From: JBKJUK01 sp046590705
Lineage (GTDB): Bacteria; Acidobacteriota; Thermoanaerobaculia; Gp7-AA8
Direction: 5' to 3'
Assembly: GCA_046590705.1 (NCBI GenBank)
Contig: JBKJUK010000365.1
Coordinates: 1 to 17,663, forward strand
DNA length: 17,663 nt
Shown: piece by piece, positions 6,809 through 13,643 of the stretch
Layout of the letters: each line of letters starts with the position of its first letter
Numbering within the stretch: position 1 is the stretch's first letter
Notes under the pieces: generated by a model
The model's database searches: none
Told to the model about the DNA's origin: nothing
The model's input: the letters and a program-made list of their open reading frames with translations, nothing else
Program-made: the position numbers and the translations under genes

Positions 6809-8389
6809 TTACCCCGACCCCCGGCCCCCTGATCCCGGCCGTTTCTTCTTCGCGACTCCATCGGCCTGATGCGTAAGAAATTCGGGCGTGAATATCCGTG
6901 CGATTTCTTCTTCGGAAATCAGTTTCGATGCACGCAGCAGCTCAGGAATCGGCGTTCTGGTTTTCGCCGACTCCTTGGCGATTGCCGCCGCTTTCTCGTA
7001 CCCGATGATCGGATTCAACGCGGTCGCCAGCGAAGGTGAAGTCAGGTAATACTGCTCGCATCGGGCCCGATCCGCCTGGATCCCGGAAACACATTTCTGC
7101 ACGAAGAGCGGAAGAAAATTCTTCAGAATGTCGATGGAGAAAAGAAGCTCGTAGGCCATGAGCGGCATCATCACGTTGAGTTCGAGCTGACCTGCCTGCA
7201 CCGCATACGAAATTGTGGTCTCCGAACCGATGATGTGAAAGCAGATCTGGTTGAGACACTCCAGCATGGAGGGATTCACCTTGCCCGGCATGATCGACGA
7301 GCCGGGTTGCACCGATGGAAGCAGAATCTCCGCTAGCCCTGTCAGCGGGCCCGAAGCCAGAAGGCGCAGGTCGTTGGTGATTCGCGTCAGTTCCAGCGCG
7401 AGATTCTTGAGCGCTGCGGCCACAGCAGCGACAGGCAACTGAGACTGCATGCCCTCCCGCAGATCATCGATCGGGGTGAGGGCCAGACCGGTCAGTGCCC
7501 CGAGGTTGCGAACTACGGTGTAACGATAGCCGGGCGGCGTGTTGATCCCGGTTCCCGCAGCCGTGCCTCCGATTCCCAGTTCACGCAGCTCATCGGCCGC
7601 CGCTCCCAGTAGCCGTGTGGCACGTCTGACTGCAGCGCCGTATGCCGCAAACTCCTGTCCGAGCGTGATCGGTACGGCGTCCTGCAGATGCGTTCGAGCG
7701 GACTTGATCACATCGCTGAACTCCTCGCCCTTCGACTCGAAGGTGGCAGCCAGAGTGTCGAGATGCGGCATCAATTCCTGCAGCATCAGCAATGTGGCGA
7801 TACGGATTGCCGCAGGCACAGTGTCGTTGGTCGACTGGGCCATGTTCACATGGTCATTCGGATGGACTGGATCGTACTCACCGATCTTGTTGCCGAGACT
7901 TCGATTGGCGAGGTTCGCAATCACCTCGTTGCAGTTCATGTTGAAGGATGTGCCTGCGCCAGCCTGAAACACGTCGACCACGAAATGCTGCAGAAATTTC
8001 TCGTCCACATATTGCTGTGATGGAAGTCTGAAGACCAGCGATTCAGCCGCTCCCCTCCTTTCAATCTTCCCTCCGGCTGGTCTCTTGCGGGGCACCTTGG
8101 CGACTTCGCTCAGAGCTTTGAATGAATCTTTCTTTTCATCGAGGATTTCATCGCAGGAGCGGACGATCGCGCGCGCGAGTTCTTTTGTTAAAGATCCGTG
8201 CGCCAGATTCGCCAGCGCGGAGGCTTTCTTGATCTGCACGAAGGCGTGAATGAAAATCGGATGCTCACGGACTCCGCTGATCGGATAGTTCTCCACCGCT
8301 CTCTGCGTCTGTGCTCCATACAGCGCACCGGACGGCACTCGCACAGTTCCCAGCGTGTCTTTCTCCGCACGAAATCTCGAACTCGGCAT
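6809..8389 (-). CDS. aspA: Aspartate ammonia-lyase (aspartase) with 43-residue insertion
   Basis: Cytosolic enzyme of the fumarase/aspartase superfamily that deaminates L-aspartate to fumarate and ammonia. Motifs: QAGAGTSFNMNCNEV (142-156), NDHVNMAQSTND (178-189, the aspartase form; fumarases have NDDVN..SQSSND), ARTHLQDAVPITLGQEF (231-247) and the flexible-loop signature GSSIMPGKVNPS (363-374). Compared with E. coli AspA, which has 8 residues between CDEVL and FPVDVY, this protein has about 51 (84-134), including the very basic KVPRKRPAGGKIERRG. The C-terminal RPGSGGRGSG is encoded by a heptamer repeat. Removing both gives about 470 residues, the usual length. RBS GAGAGGA at 8394-8400 supports the start. 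It lies downstream of the fumarase genes on the same strand, so fumarate can pass on to malate. Fumarase activity is the main alternative. Confidence 0.87.
   Translation of the reverse strand: MPSSRFRAEKDTLGTVRVPSGALYGAQTQRAVENYPISGVREHPIFIHAFVQIKKASALANLAHGSLTKELARAIVRSCDEILDEKKDSFKALSEVAKVPRKRPAGGKIERRGAAESLVFRLPSQQYVDEKFLQHFVVDVFQAGAGTSFNMNCNEVIANLANRSLGNKIGEYDPVHPNDHVNMAQSTNDTVPAAIRIATLLMLQELMPHLDTLAATFESKGEEFSDVIKSARTHLQDAVPITLGQEFAAYGAAVRRATRLLGAAADELRELGIGGTAAGTGINTPPGYRYTVVRNLGALTGLALTPIDDLREGMQSQLPVAAVAAALKNLALELTRITNDLRLLASGPLTGLAEILLPSVQPGSSIMPGKVNPSMLECLNQICFHIIGSETTISYAVQAGQLELNVMMPLMAYELLFSIDILKNFLPLFVQKCVSGIQADRARCEQYYLTSPSLATALNPIIGYEKAAAIAKESAKTRTPIPELLRASKLISEEEIARIFTPEFLTHQADGVAKKKRPGSGGRGSG
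6812..6839 (-). repeat. G-rich 7-bp tandem tract encoding the aspartase tail
   Basis: Units CCCCGAC, CCCCGGC, CCCCTGA and TCCCGGC, with the G-rich strand being the aspartase sense strand (four G-runs of 3-5). It is translated as a Gly/Ser/Arg tail and is followed immediately by the TAA stop. Confidence 0.85.
8032..8083. repeat. 52-bp foldback inside the aspartase insertion
   Basis: AGACCAGC at 8032-8039 is the exact reverse complement of GCTGGTCT at 8076-8083. A nested CAGCCG (8044-8049) pairs with CGGCTG (8074-8079) in an alternative register. It lies wholly within the part of aspA that has no counterpart in the family, suggesting that a foldback element was inserted in frame. An 8-bp match can arise by chance, so this is tentative. 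Confidence 0.4.
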
Positions 8390-8466
8390 TCAGTCCTCTC
8401 AATCCGCCTGAGGCAGATGAGTAGAAGCGATTCACGAATCGGACCGCGTGCGCTGCCACGCTGAAA

Positions 8467-8505
8467 GTAGGGGCGCGTTGCGCGCGCCCGCTTCCTCGGC
8501 CGTTC
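8467..8505. repeat. Family C repeat, solo half
   Basis: These 39 bp match 16137-16175 with four differences. It contains the hairpin GGGGCGCGTTGCGCGCGCCC and the tail CCTCGGCCGTTC. Unlike the copy at 16132-16221 there is no matching right arm. It lies in the 8390-8818 gap between the aspartase start and the fumarase beta stop; that gap also holds a family A element and a G-rich tract, and I see no gene in it. Confidence 0.75.
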
Positions 8506-8561
8506 TTACTGTGACGAAACCTCTGGTGCTGCGGACGACTCACGTTCGATCACGGACAATG

Positions 8562-8730
8562 TGTGGCACAGGCAATCCTGCTTGTGGCGCGAAGAGATAA
8601 GTTCCCGGCCCACTGCCAGACTTTCAGCACGAGTCATCGGAGGCTTGCCGAGAGGGGCGACCTCGGTCACGCTCGAAAGCGTCCGCTGAAGTCAGTGCAT
8701 CGCGCCACAGGCAGGATTGCCTGTGCCACA
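8562..8730. repeat. Family A foldback element, copy 2 (169 bp)
   Basis: Thirty-base arms at 8562-8591 and 8701-8730 are reverse complements with one mismatch (C to T at 8582). They carry the same palindrome as copy 1 plus an inner GGCGCG. The interior (8592-8700) looks unrelated to that of copy 1, so the conserved unit appears to be the paired ends rather than the whole element. Confidence 0.85.
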
Positions 8731-8776
8731 CCACTGCGCGTCCCGCGACGTATATTCAGAAATGCCGGAATGCCTC

Positions 8777-8806
8777 GCCCCGGCCTCCTGACCCCGGCCC
8801 CCGGCC
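8777..8806 (-). repeat. G-rich 7-bp tandem tract after fumarase beta
   Basis: Units GCCCCGG, CCTCCTG, ACCCCGG and CCCCCGG lie 12 bp beyond the stop codon of the minus-strand fumarase beta gene. The G-rich strand is again the sense strand. This copy is the most diverged of the four. Confidence 0.75.
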
Positions 8807-8818
8807 TGCTATCACGCG

Positions 8819-9394
8819 TCAGGTCGCGCGCAGTGCTTCGAGATTCCGTTTGGAACTCTCGAAGATGTCTTTATGCAGGCTGTTCCCGTGCGAATCCATG
8901 GTCACGATGGCCATGAAGTCTTCGACCCAGAGATGCCAGATTGCCTCGGGGCTGCCGAGGTCGAACCAGTCCACCCCGTCGACTCGTTTGATGGATGCGG
9001 CGCATACCTGCGCGGCGCCACCGATGGCATGAAGATAAACCGCGCCGTACTCTTTGCAGGCGGCGAGAGTTTTCGGTCCCATTCCACCTTTCCCGATGAC
9101 TCCACGAATCCTGTAGTCGCGCATGACTTCCCACTGGTACGGTTCTTCGCGTGAACTGGTGGTGGGACCTGCGGCCTTGCAGACCCACTGGTCGTTTTCC
9201 TTCACCATCACCGGACCGCAGTGATAGATGATCTGCCCTTCGAGGTCGACGGGAGACTTCGTGCCTGTATGCAGCCGATGATGCACGGCATCGCGACCCG
9301 TGTAGAGACGGCCGCTGATTGAAACAGTGTCGCCGACTTTGAGCGAGCGGACGGTCTCTTCATCGAGCGGTGTGTTCAGTTTGACTTCAGCCAT
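8819..9394 (-). CDS. Class I fumarase, beta (C-terminal) subunit
   Basis: 191 residues, the usual length for the small subunit of two-gene, iron-sulfur class I fumarases. Features seen: KLNTPLDEETVRSLKVGDTVSISGRLYTGRDAVHHR at the N-terminus, HCGPVM (58-63), AAGPTTSSR (74-82), GKGGMG (101-106) and AIGGAA (123-128), all typical of the swivelling C-terminal domain of fumarase and tartrate dehydratase. With the alpha subunit it hydrates fumarate to malate in the cytosol. The start is preceded by GAGGGAAAGGGT, and 21 bp separate it from the alpha stop, so the two are co-transcribed. The L(+)-tartrate dehydratase beta subunit is the alternative; the nearby aspartase favours fumarase. Confidence 0.88.
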   Translation of the reverse strand: MAEVKLNTPLDEETVRSLKVGDTVSISGRLYTGRDAVHHRLHTGTKSPVDLEGQIIYHCGPVMVKENDQWVCKAAGPTTSSREEPYQWEVMRDYRIRGVIGKGGMGPKTLAACKEYGAVYLHAIGGAAQVCAASIKRVDGVDWFDLGSPEAIWHLWVEDFMAIVTMDSHGNSLHKDIFESSKRNLEALRAT

Positions 9395-9415
9395 ACCCTT
9401 TCCCTCGACCGCATC

Positions 9416-10330
9416 TCAGTAAAGCCACTCTCGAAGACCGCCTTCCACACCGATCACAGCTCCGCGGCGTCGGTAGGCCCAGCACATGTACGCTACGCTC
9501 ACGTAGAAGCTGGCAGGTAGTCGGTTGAGTTTCCCGATCTTGCAGGCCAGCAGGGTTGTTTTTCCACCGAAACCCATGGGACCGATTCCTGACAGATTCG
9601 CCTTCTCGACGACCCGCATCTCGAGTTCGGCGAGCAGAGGGTCTTCGTTGGTGTCGTCCATTGTGCGAAGCAGTTGCTCTTTGGCACTGCCGTACCCACT
9701 CCCACGATCGCCGCCAATGCAAACGCCCAGGATTCCAGGGCCGCAACCCTGCCCCTGCGCCTGAAGGATGCAGTCGAGGATGGCGTTCTCGACGCCGGCA
9801 AGATCGCGGCCGCCGAGTTCCGGATGAGGAAGGCTGTACTGCGCGTTCATATTCTCGCAGCCTCCGCCTTTCAACATCAGCTTCACTTCGACATGCGCCT
9901 CCCGCCATTGATGAAAATGCATCACCGGCGAGCCGGGCCCGATGTTGTCGCCACTATTTTTGCCAGTGACACTGTCGACACTGTTCTGCCGCAGATATCC
10001 GAGCCGAGTAGCTTCCCTTACCGCATCGATCGCAGTTTCTTCGAAGAGCAGCTGGTCGTATCCGACCGGCGCGTGCACGTAAAAAAGTATGGTGCCTGTG
10101 TCCTGACAGAGTGGGAGCGAGCTCGCTTTCGCCAGATCGATGTTGCACCCGATCACATTCAAAGCGACCTCGGCGTTCGAACCCGCGCTCTCGACTGTCC
10201 TGGCCGCACGCACCGCGCTCACCACATCGTCTGGAAGAATCGTGCTGGTCCGCCGGATCAACTCCAGAAGCGACGCCTTCAGAGTTTGAGGTTCGGCGTA
10301 GCCGGTTTGTTCCATGGGTAGTGCAGTCAT
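9416..10330 (-). CDS. Class I fumarase, alpha (iron-sulfur) subunit
   Basis: 304 residues, typical of the large subunit. CQDTGT (75-80), KGGGCENMN (154-162) and GQGCGPGILGVCIGGDRGSGY (193-213) identify a class I hydro-lyase that binds an oxygen-sensitive [4Fe-4S] cluster. Cys75, Cys196 and Cys283 are the probable ligands, judging from spacings in one-chain fumarases; Cys158 sits where many relatives have Ser. The start ATG has GGAG 5 nt upstream. A TAGAAT at 10373-10378 on the minus strand is a possible -10 element, without a convincing -35. It is divergent from clpB across 446 bp. With the beta subunit it forms fumarate hydratase of the TCA cycle, and aspartase downstream supplies more fumarate. 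Tartrate dehydratase is a weaker alternative. Confidence 0.9.
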   Translation of the reverse strand: MTALPMEQTGYAEPQTLKASLLELIRRTSTILPDDVVSAVRAARTVESAGSNAEVALNVIGCNIDLAKASSLPLCQDTGTILFYVHAPVGYDQLLFEETAIDAVREATRLGYLRQNSVDSVTGKNSGDNIGPGSPVMHFHQWREAHVEVKLMLKGGGCENMNAQYSLPHPELGGRDLAGVENAILDCILQAQGQGCGPGILGVCIGGDRGSGYGSAKEQLLRTMDDTNEDPLLAELEMRVVEKANLSGIGPMGFGGKTTLLACKIGKLNRLPASFYVSVAYMCWAYRRRGAVIGVEGGLREWLY

Positions 10331-10401
10331 CAGGTCTCCATCTTTAGACAGGGATGCGTGTCCACCACGGTCATTCTAACCAACTGAAGGTCCGACCCCT
10401 T

Positions 10402-10428
10402 GGTTACGGGATACCGGTTACGGACCAG
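10402..10428. repeat. Short 7-bp-period tract GGTTACG/GGATACC
   Basis: GGTTACG (10402-10408), GGATACC (10409-10415) and GGTTACG (10416-10422) are in phase, followed by a degenerate unit. It lies between the fumarase alpha start and the family B copy. The gene-free stretch 10331-10776 holds this tract, the family B element and the clpB leader. Confidence 0.6.
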
Positions 10429-10470
10429 GACATCGGTTGGATCGCGTTCGCGCGTCCAATCGTCTCACTA

Positions 10471-10649
10471 CGTCATTCCGGTGAGCACAGGATGCTCCGG
10501 CAAGCCTGCGAGGCGTCACGCGCGAAGAGGAATCTCCGTTCCGCGCCGCGTCGGTCGTACCCAGGCACCGCGTCTGCGCGGACCGGAGATTCCTCCTCGC
10601 AGACAGGGCAGCGGGACTTCTTGCGAGCACGTGGCTCGTCGGAATGACG
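10471..10649. repeat. Family B foldback element, copy 2 (179 bp)
   Basis: The outer ends CGTCATTCCGGTGAGC (10471-10486) and GCTCGTCGGAATGACG (10634-10649) pair with two mismatches. The inner arms, GCGAAGAGGAATCTCCG near 10521 and its complement ending near 10600, are nearly identical to those of copy 1 (6508-6691). Sequence between the outer and inner arms, and in the central loop, has diverged, so the paired arms are what is conserved. Confidence 0.88.
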
Positions 10650-10725
10650 TCACGGGATGGAGGGCCCGGTCAGTCGGGAGCCGGAGCGTACCGGTCGCGA
10701 TCCTCCGAGCCTGGAATGAAAGGCT

Positions 10726-10773
10726 CCTCCAGACCCGTTAAAATGTGAGTCAGTTAGTATCAAGTCTGGAGGG
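10726..10773 (+). promoter_or_regulatory. Leader inverted repeat covering the clpB ribosome binding site
   Basis: CCTCCAGAC (10726-10734) is an exact reverse complement of GTCTGGAGG (10764-10772), separated by a 29-nt loop. The 3' arm includes the Shine-Dalgarno sequence GGAGGG (10768-10773), 3 nt before the clpB ATG. If the transcript starts upstream of 10726, folding would hide the ribosome site, as in some heat-shock RNA thermometers. No CIRCE or sigma-32-type box was seen. A TAGTAT at 10755-10760 could be a -10; if used, the 5' arm would not be transcribed. Confidence 0.45.
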
Positions 10774-10776
10774 CAT

Positions 10777-13404
10777 ATGAATCTGAATAAAATGACGATC
10801 AAAGCGCAGGAATCCATTTCCGCGGCCCGGAACCGCGCCAGACAATCGGGTCACGCCGAGTTCACTCCGGAGCATCTGCTTCTGGTCCTGCTCGAACAGG
10901 AGGGGGGAATCGTGAAACCGATTCTCTCGAGCCTGGACCTGGCGACTCCTCAACTCACTGCCCAGCTGGAGGCAGAGCTTGGAAAGCGAGCGAAGATGGG
11001 CAGCAGTTCAGCCGATCCCGATCCCTCGCCGATGTTGCGCAGAGTGTTCGACGCCGCGTTCACCTCCGCCGAGTCCTTCAAAGACGAATACGTTTCTACC
11101 GAGCACCTCCTTCTGGCGATCGCCGAAGTTCGCGACAGCACTGCGGCTCAACTTCTCGATCGCTCCGGCGTGACGAAAAATTCGCTATTGAAGGCAATTC
11201 AAAGCGTGCGCGGATCACAACGAGTCACGGATCAGGACCCTGAAGGAAAGTACCAGGCACTCGAACGCTACGCCCGCGACCTCACCGAACTTGCCCGTCG
11301 AGGCAAACTCGATCCGGTCATCGGACGAGATGAGGAAATTCGACGCGTCATTCAGGTGCTCTCGCGCAGAACAAAAAACAATCCGGTACTCATCGGCGAG
11401 CCCGGCGTTGGTAAGACCGCCATCGTGGAAGGGCTGGCCAGACGAATCGTCGCAGGCGATGTGCCGGAAGGTCTCAAGAACAAACGCGTCGTTTCGCTCG
11501 ACCTCGGGGCACTCATCGCAGGCGCGAAGTATCGCGGCGAGTTCGAAGATCGACTCAAGGCTGTGATCAAAGATGTCGAGCAGGCCGCAGGCAGCGTGAT
11601 TCTCTTCATCGACGAACTGCATACGCTGGTCGGCGCCGGCGCTGCGGAAGGTTCCATGGACGCCTCCAACCTTCTCAAACCGGCACTGGCGCGAGGTGAA
11701 CTCCGCGCGGTCGGCGCGACCACGTTGAACGAATACCAGAAGTACATCGAGAAGGACGCAGCGCTGGAGCGCCGGTTCCAGCCGGTGTTCGTCGGAGAAC
11801 CATCCGTGGAAGACACCATCGCCATTCTGCGCGGTCTCAAGGAACGCTACGAAGTGCATCACGGTGTGAAGATTCAGGATTCCGCGGTGGTGGCAGCAGC
11901 AACACTCTCGCATCGCTACATCGCCGACCGTTTTCTTCCGGACAAGGCCATCGATCTCATCGACGAAGCCGCCTCAGGTCTCCGCATCGAGATCGATTCG
12001 ATGCCGCTGGAGATCGACGAGATCGAGCGACGTGTCATCCAGCTGCAGATCGAGAAGCAGGCCTTATCAAAAGAGACCGACGCTTCTTCGCTGGAGCGAC
12101 TGCAGAAGCTCGACGCTGAACTGGCCGAGCTGCAGGAAAAATCGTCCGGACTCAAAGCGCAGTGGAACAGCGAAAAAGAAGTCATTCGCGAACTTCGTCA
12201 ACTCAAAGAGAAACTCGAGCAGACCCGCGACGATACGGAGCGTGCCGAGCGTGAAGGCAACTTGAATCTCGCCGCTGAGTTGCGGTACGGCACGATGCCG
12301 CAGCTGAACCAGCAAATCGAGGCCAGCTCACTGAAATTCGCGGAGACTCAGCGCGGAGGCGGACTTCTCAAGGAAGAAGTGACCGACGAGGACATCGCTG
12401 CAATCGTCGCGAAATGGACCGGAATCCCTGTGACACGCATGCTGGAGTCGGAGATTCAGAAGCTTGTGAAGATGGAAGACCGGCTTCGGCTGCGCGTGAT
12501 CGGACAGGACGACGCCATCCACGCCGTGTCGAACGCAGTCCGTAGATCGCGTGCAGGACTCAAGGATCCCAGCCGTCCGACCGGCTCTTTCATCTTCATG
12601 GGTCCGACAGGTGTGGGAAAAACGGAGCTCGCACGTGCGCTGGCCGGGTTTCTCTTCGACGACGAAGAGGCCATGATCCGCATCGACATGTCGGAGTACA
12701 TGGAGCGTCACGCCGTTGCGCGCCTGATCGGCGCACCTCCCGGATACGTCGGGTACGACGAAGGTGGACAGCTGACTGAAGCGGTGCGTCGTCGGCCCTA
12801 CGCGGTCATTCTCTTCGACGAGATCGAGAAGGCTCATCCCGAGGTGTTCAACATCATGCTGCAGATTCTCGATGACGGGAGGCTCACGGATTCGAAAGGG
12901 CGCGTCGTCGATTTCAAGAACAGCGTCATCATCATGACTTCGAACATCGGGTCCCATCACATTCACGATTACCAGCAGGGATCGAAGGATCCGGCCAGCG
13001 AGAGTCGCATGCGCAAGCTGGTCGAAGATGAACTGCACAAGCAATTTCGACCGGAGTTTCTCAACCGCGTCGACGACATCATCGTCTTCCACGCACTCGA
13101 ACTCGAACACATCAAGCGCATCATCGGGATTCAGCTGGGTCGCCTCAGCGGCCTGGTCGCAGATCGAGGCCTGCAGATCGAAGTGAGTGATCGCGCCAAA
13201 GAGCATCTTGCGCGCGAAGGCTTCGATCCCGCTTTCGGCGCGCGGCCGCTCAAGCGCGCACTGCAGAAACTGGTCATCGATCCGCTGGCCATCGACCTGC
13301 TGCAGGGGCGTTACAAGGCAGGCGATACGGTCTTCGTAAACGCCAGTGAAGATGGCGGCAGGCTGGAACTCAGTGATTCGCCAGAGTCGGTCAGCGTCCA
13401 CTGA
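10777..13404 (+). CDS. clpB: ATP-dependent disaggregase ClpB (Hsp100)
   Basis: 875 residues, close to the family norm. The N-terminal Clp repeats (about 1-145, KAQESISAARNRARQSGHAEFTPEHLL) are followed by AAA domain 1 with Walker A GEPGVGKT (207-214) and Walker B VILFIDE (274-280). A long coiled-coil middle domain (about 405-525), which separates ClpB from ClpA, comes next. AAA domain 2 has Walker A GPTGVGKT (609-616), Walker B VILFDEIE (677-684) and the pore loop GYVGYDEGG. It threads aggregated proteins through a hexameric ring in the cytosol, working with DnaK. The ATG has a strong GGAGGG site 3 nt upstream, embedded in a leader inverted repeat. It appears monocistronic: a foldback element and a separate gene start follow. 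Confidence 0.97.
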   Translation: MNLNKMTIKAQESISAARNRARQSGHAEFTPEHLLLVLLEQEGGIVKPILSSLDLATPQLTAQLEAELGKRAKMGSSSADPDPSPMLRRVFDAAFTSAESFKDEYVSTEHLLLAIAEVRDSTAAQLLDRSGVTKNSLLKAIQSVRGSQRVTDQDPEGKYQALERYARDLTELARRGKLDPVIGRDEEIRRVIQVLSRRTKNNPVLIGEPGVGKTAIVEGLARRIVAGDVPEGLKNKRVVSLDLGALIAGAKYRGEFEDRLKAVIKDVEQAAGSVILFIDELHTLVGAGAAEGSMDASNLLKPALARGELRAVGATTLNEYQKYIEKDAALERRFQPVFVGEPSVEDTIAILRGLKERYEVHHGVKIQDSAVVAAATLSHRYIADRFLPDKAIDLIDEAASGLRIEIDSMPLEIDEIERRVIQLQIEKQALSKETDASSLERLQKLDAELAELQEKSSGLKAQWNSEKEVIRELRQLKEKLEQTRDDTERAEREGNLNLAAELRYGTMPQLNQQIEASSLKFAETQRGGGLLKEEVTDEDIAAIVAKWTGIPVTRMLESEIQKLVKMEDRLRLRVIGQDDAIHAVSNAVRRSRAGLKDPSRPTGSFIFMGPTGVGKTELARALAGFLFDDEEAMIRIDMSEYMERHAVARLIGAPPGYVGYDEGGQLTEAVRRRPYAVILFDEIEKAHPEVFNIMLQILDDGRLTDSKGRVVDFKNSVIIMTSNIGSHHIHDYQQGSKDPASESRMRKLVEDELHKQFRPEFLNRVDDIIVFHALELEHIKRIIGIQLGRLSGLVADRGLQIEVSDRAKEHLAREGFDPAFGARPLKRALQKLVIDPLAIDLLQGRYKAGDTVFVNASEDGGRLELSDSPESVSVH

Positions 13405-13434
13405 TTGTTTGAGACAACGCGTGGTTGAAACTTC

Positions 13435-13513
13435 CGAAGACCGGAGTTGAAAACTCCGGCCACTTGTGTCGCCAGCGGGCACCAGTGGCCAAAGTTTTCA
13501 ACTTTGGGCTTCG
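13435..13513. repeat. Family D foldback with two covarying palindromes
   Basis: Thirty-base arms (13435-13464 and 13484-13513) are reverse complements with five differences. Each arm holds its own palindrome: CCGGAGTTGAAAACTCCGG (13441-13459) and CCAAAGTTTTCAACTTTGG (13489-13507). Where the two differ (GG/CC against AA/TT) both sides of each stem have changed, so pairing is kept. It lies between the clpB stop and the metallopeptidase start and could act as a terminator, although no T-tract follows. Confidence 0.8.
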
Positions 13514-13515
13514 TG

Positions 13516-13582
13516 AGCCGACGAGCCTGAGATCTGCAACGAGTGGTCACTGCGAATTCAGGCCGGCAGGCTCGTTGCGGCT
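13516..13582. repeat. Inverted repeat upstream of the metallopeptidase gene
   Basis: ACGAGCCTG (13521-13529) pairs exactly with CAGGCTCGT (13567-13575). The flanking AGCCG (13516-13520) pairs with CGGCT (13578-13582) across a 2-nt bulge, giving a 14-bp stem with a 37-nt loop. It directly follows the family D element and may be part of the same unit or a separate regulatory structure. Confidence 0.5.
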
Positions 13583-13600
13583 ATTGCACCCCATTCGCAT

Positions 13601-13606
13601 TACAAT
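13601..13606 (+). promoter_or_regulatory. Possible -10 box of the metallopeptidase gene
   Basis: TACAAT matches five of six positions of the TATAAT consensus, in the AT-rich patch 38 bp before the chosen start. No -35 at normal spacing was found, so this is weak. Confidence 0.25.
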
Positions 13607-13643
13607 CAATAAAATCTTTTTCATGACCCGCCCGAGGTGTTTC

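Noticed and set aside
2454..8730. Possible CRISPR array
   Set aside because: Repeats are palindromic pairs at distant sites, not regularly spaced direct repeats, and no cas genes are present.
9395..9415. Fumarase as a single gene split by frameshift
   Set aside because: A proper stop, a 21-bp spacer and a ribosome site before the beta start show a genuine two-subunit arrangement.
6511..10630. Short frames at 6511-6741 and 10418-10630 sharing a similar peptide
   Set aside because: Similarity is explained by the shared family B DNA; there are no ribosome sites and the frames are not preserved at the ends.
10726..10776. CIRCE or sigma-32 heat-shock promoter before clpB
   Set aside because: Neither TTAGCACTC-N9-GAGTGCTAA nor CTTGAA/CCCCAT elements are present.
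12328..13482. Long open frame (384 codons) on the minus strand
   Set aside because: Antisense to the conserved second AAA domain of clpB; no recognisable domain.
13425..13643. N-terminal extension of the metallopeptidase frame
   Set aside because: It translates the family D repeat and would bury the signal peptide; GAGGTG before ATG 13644 marks a better start.
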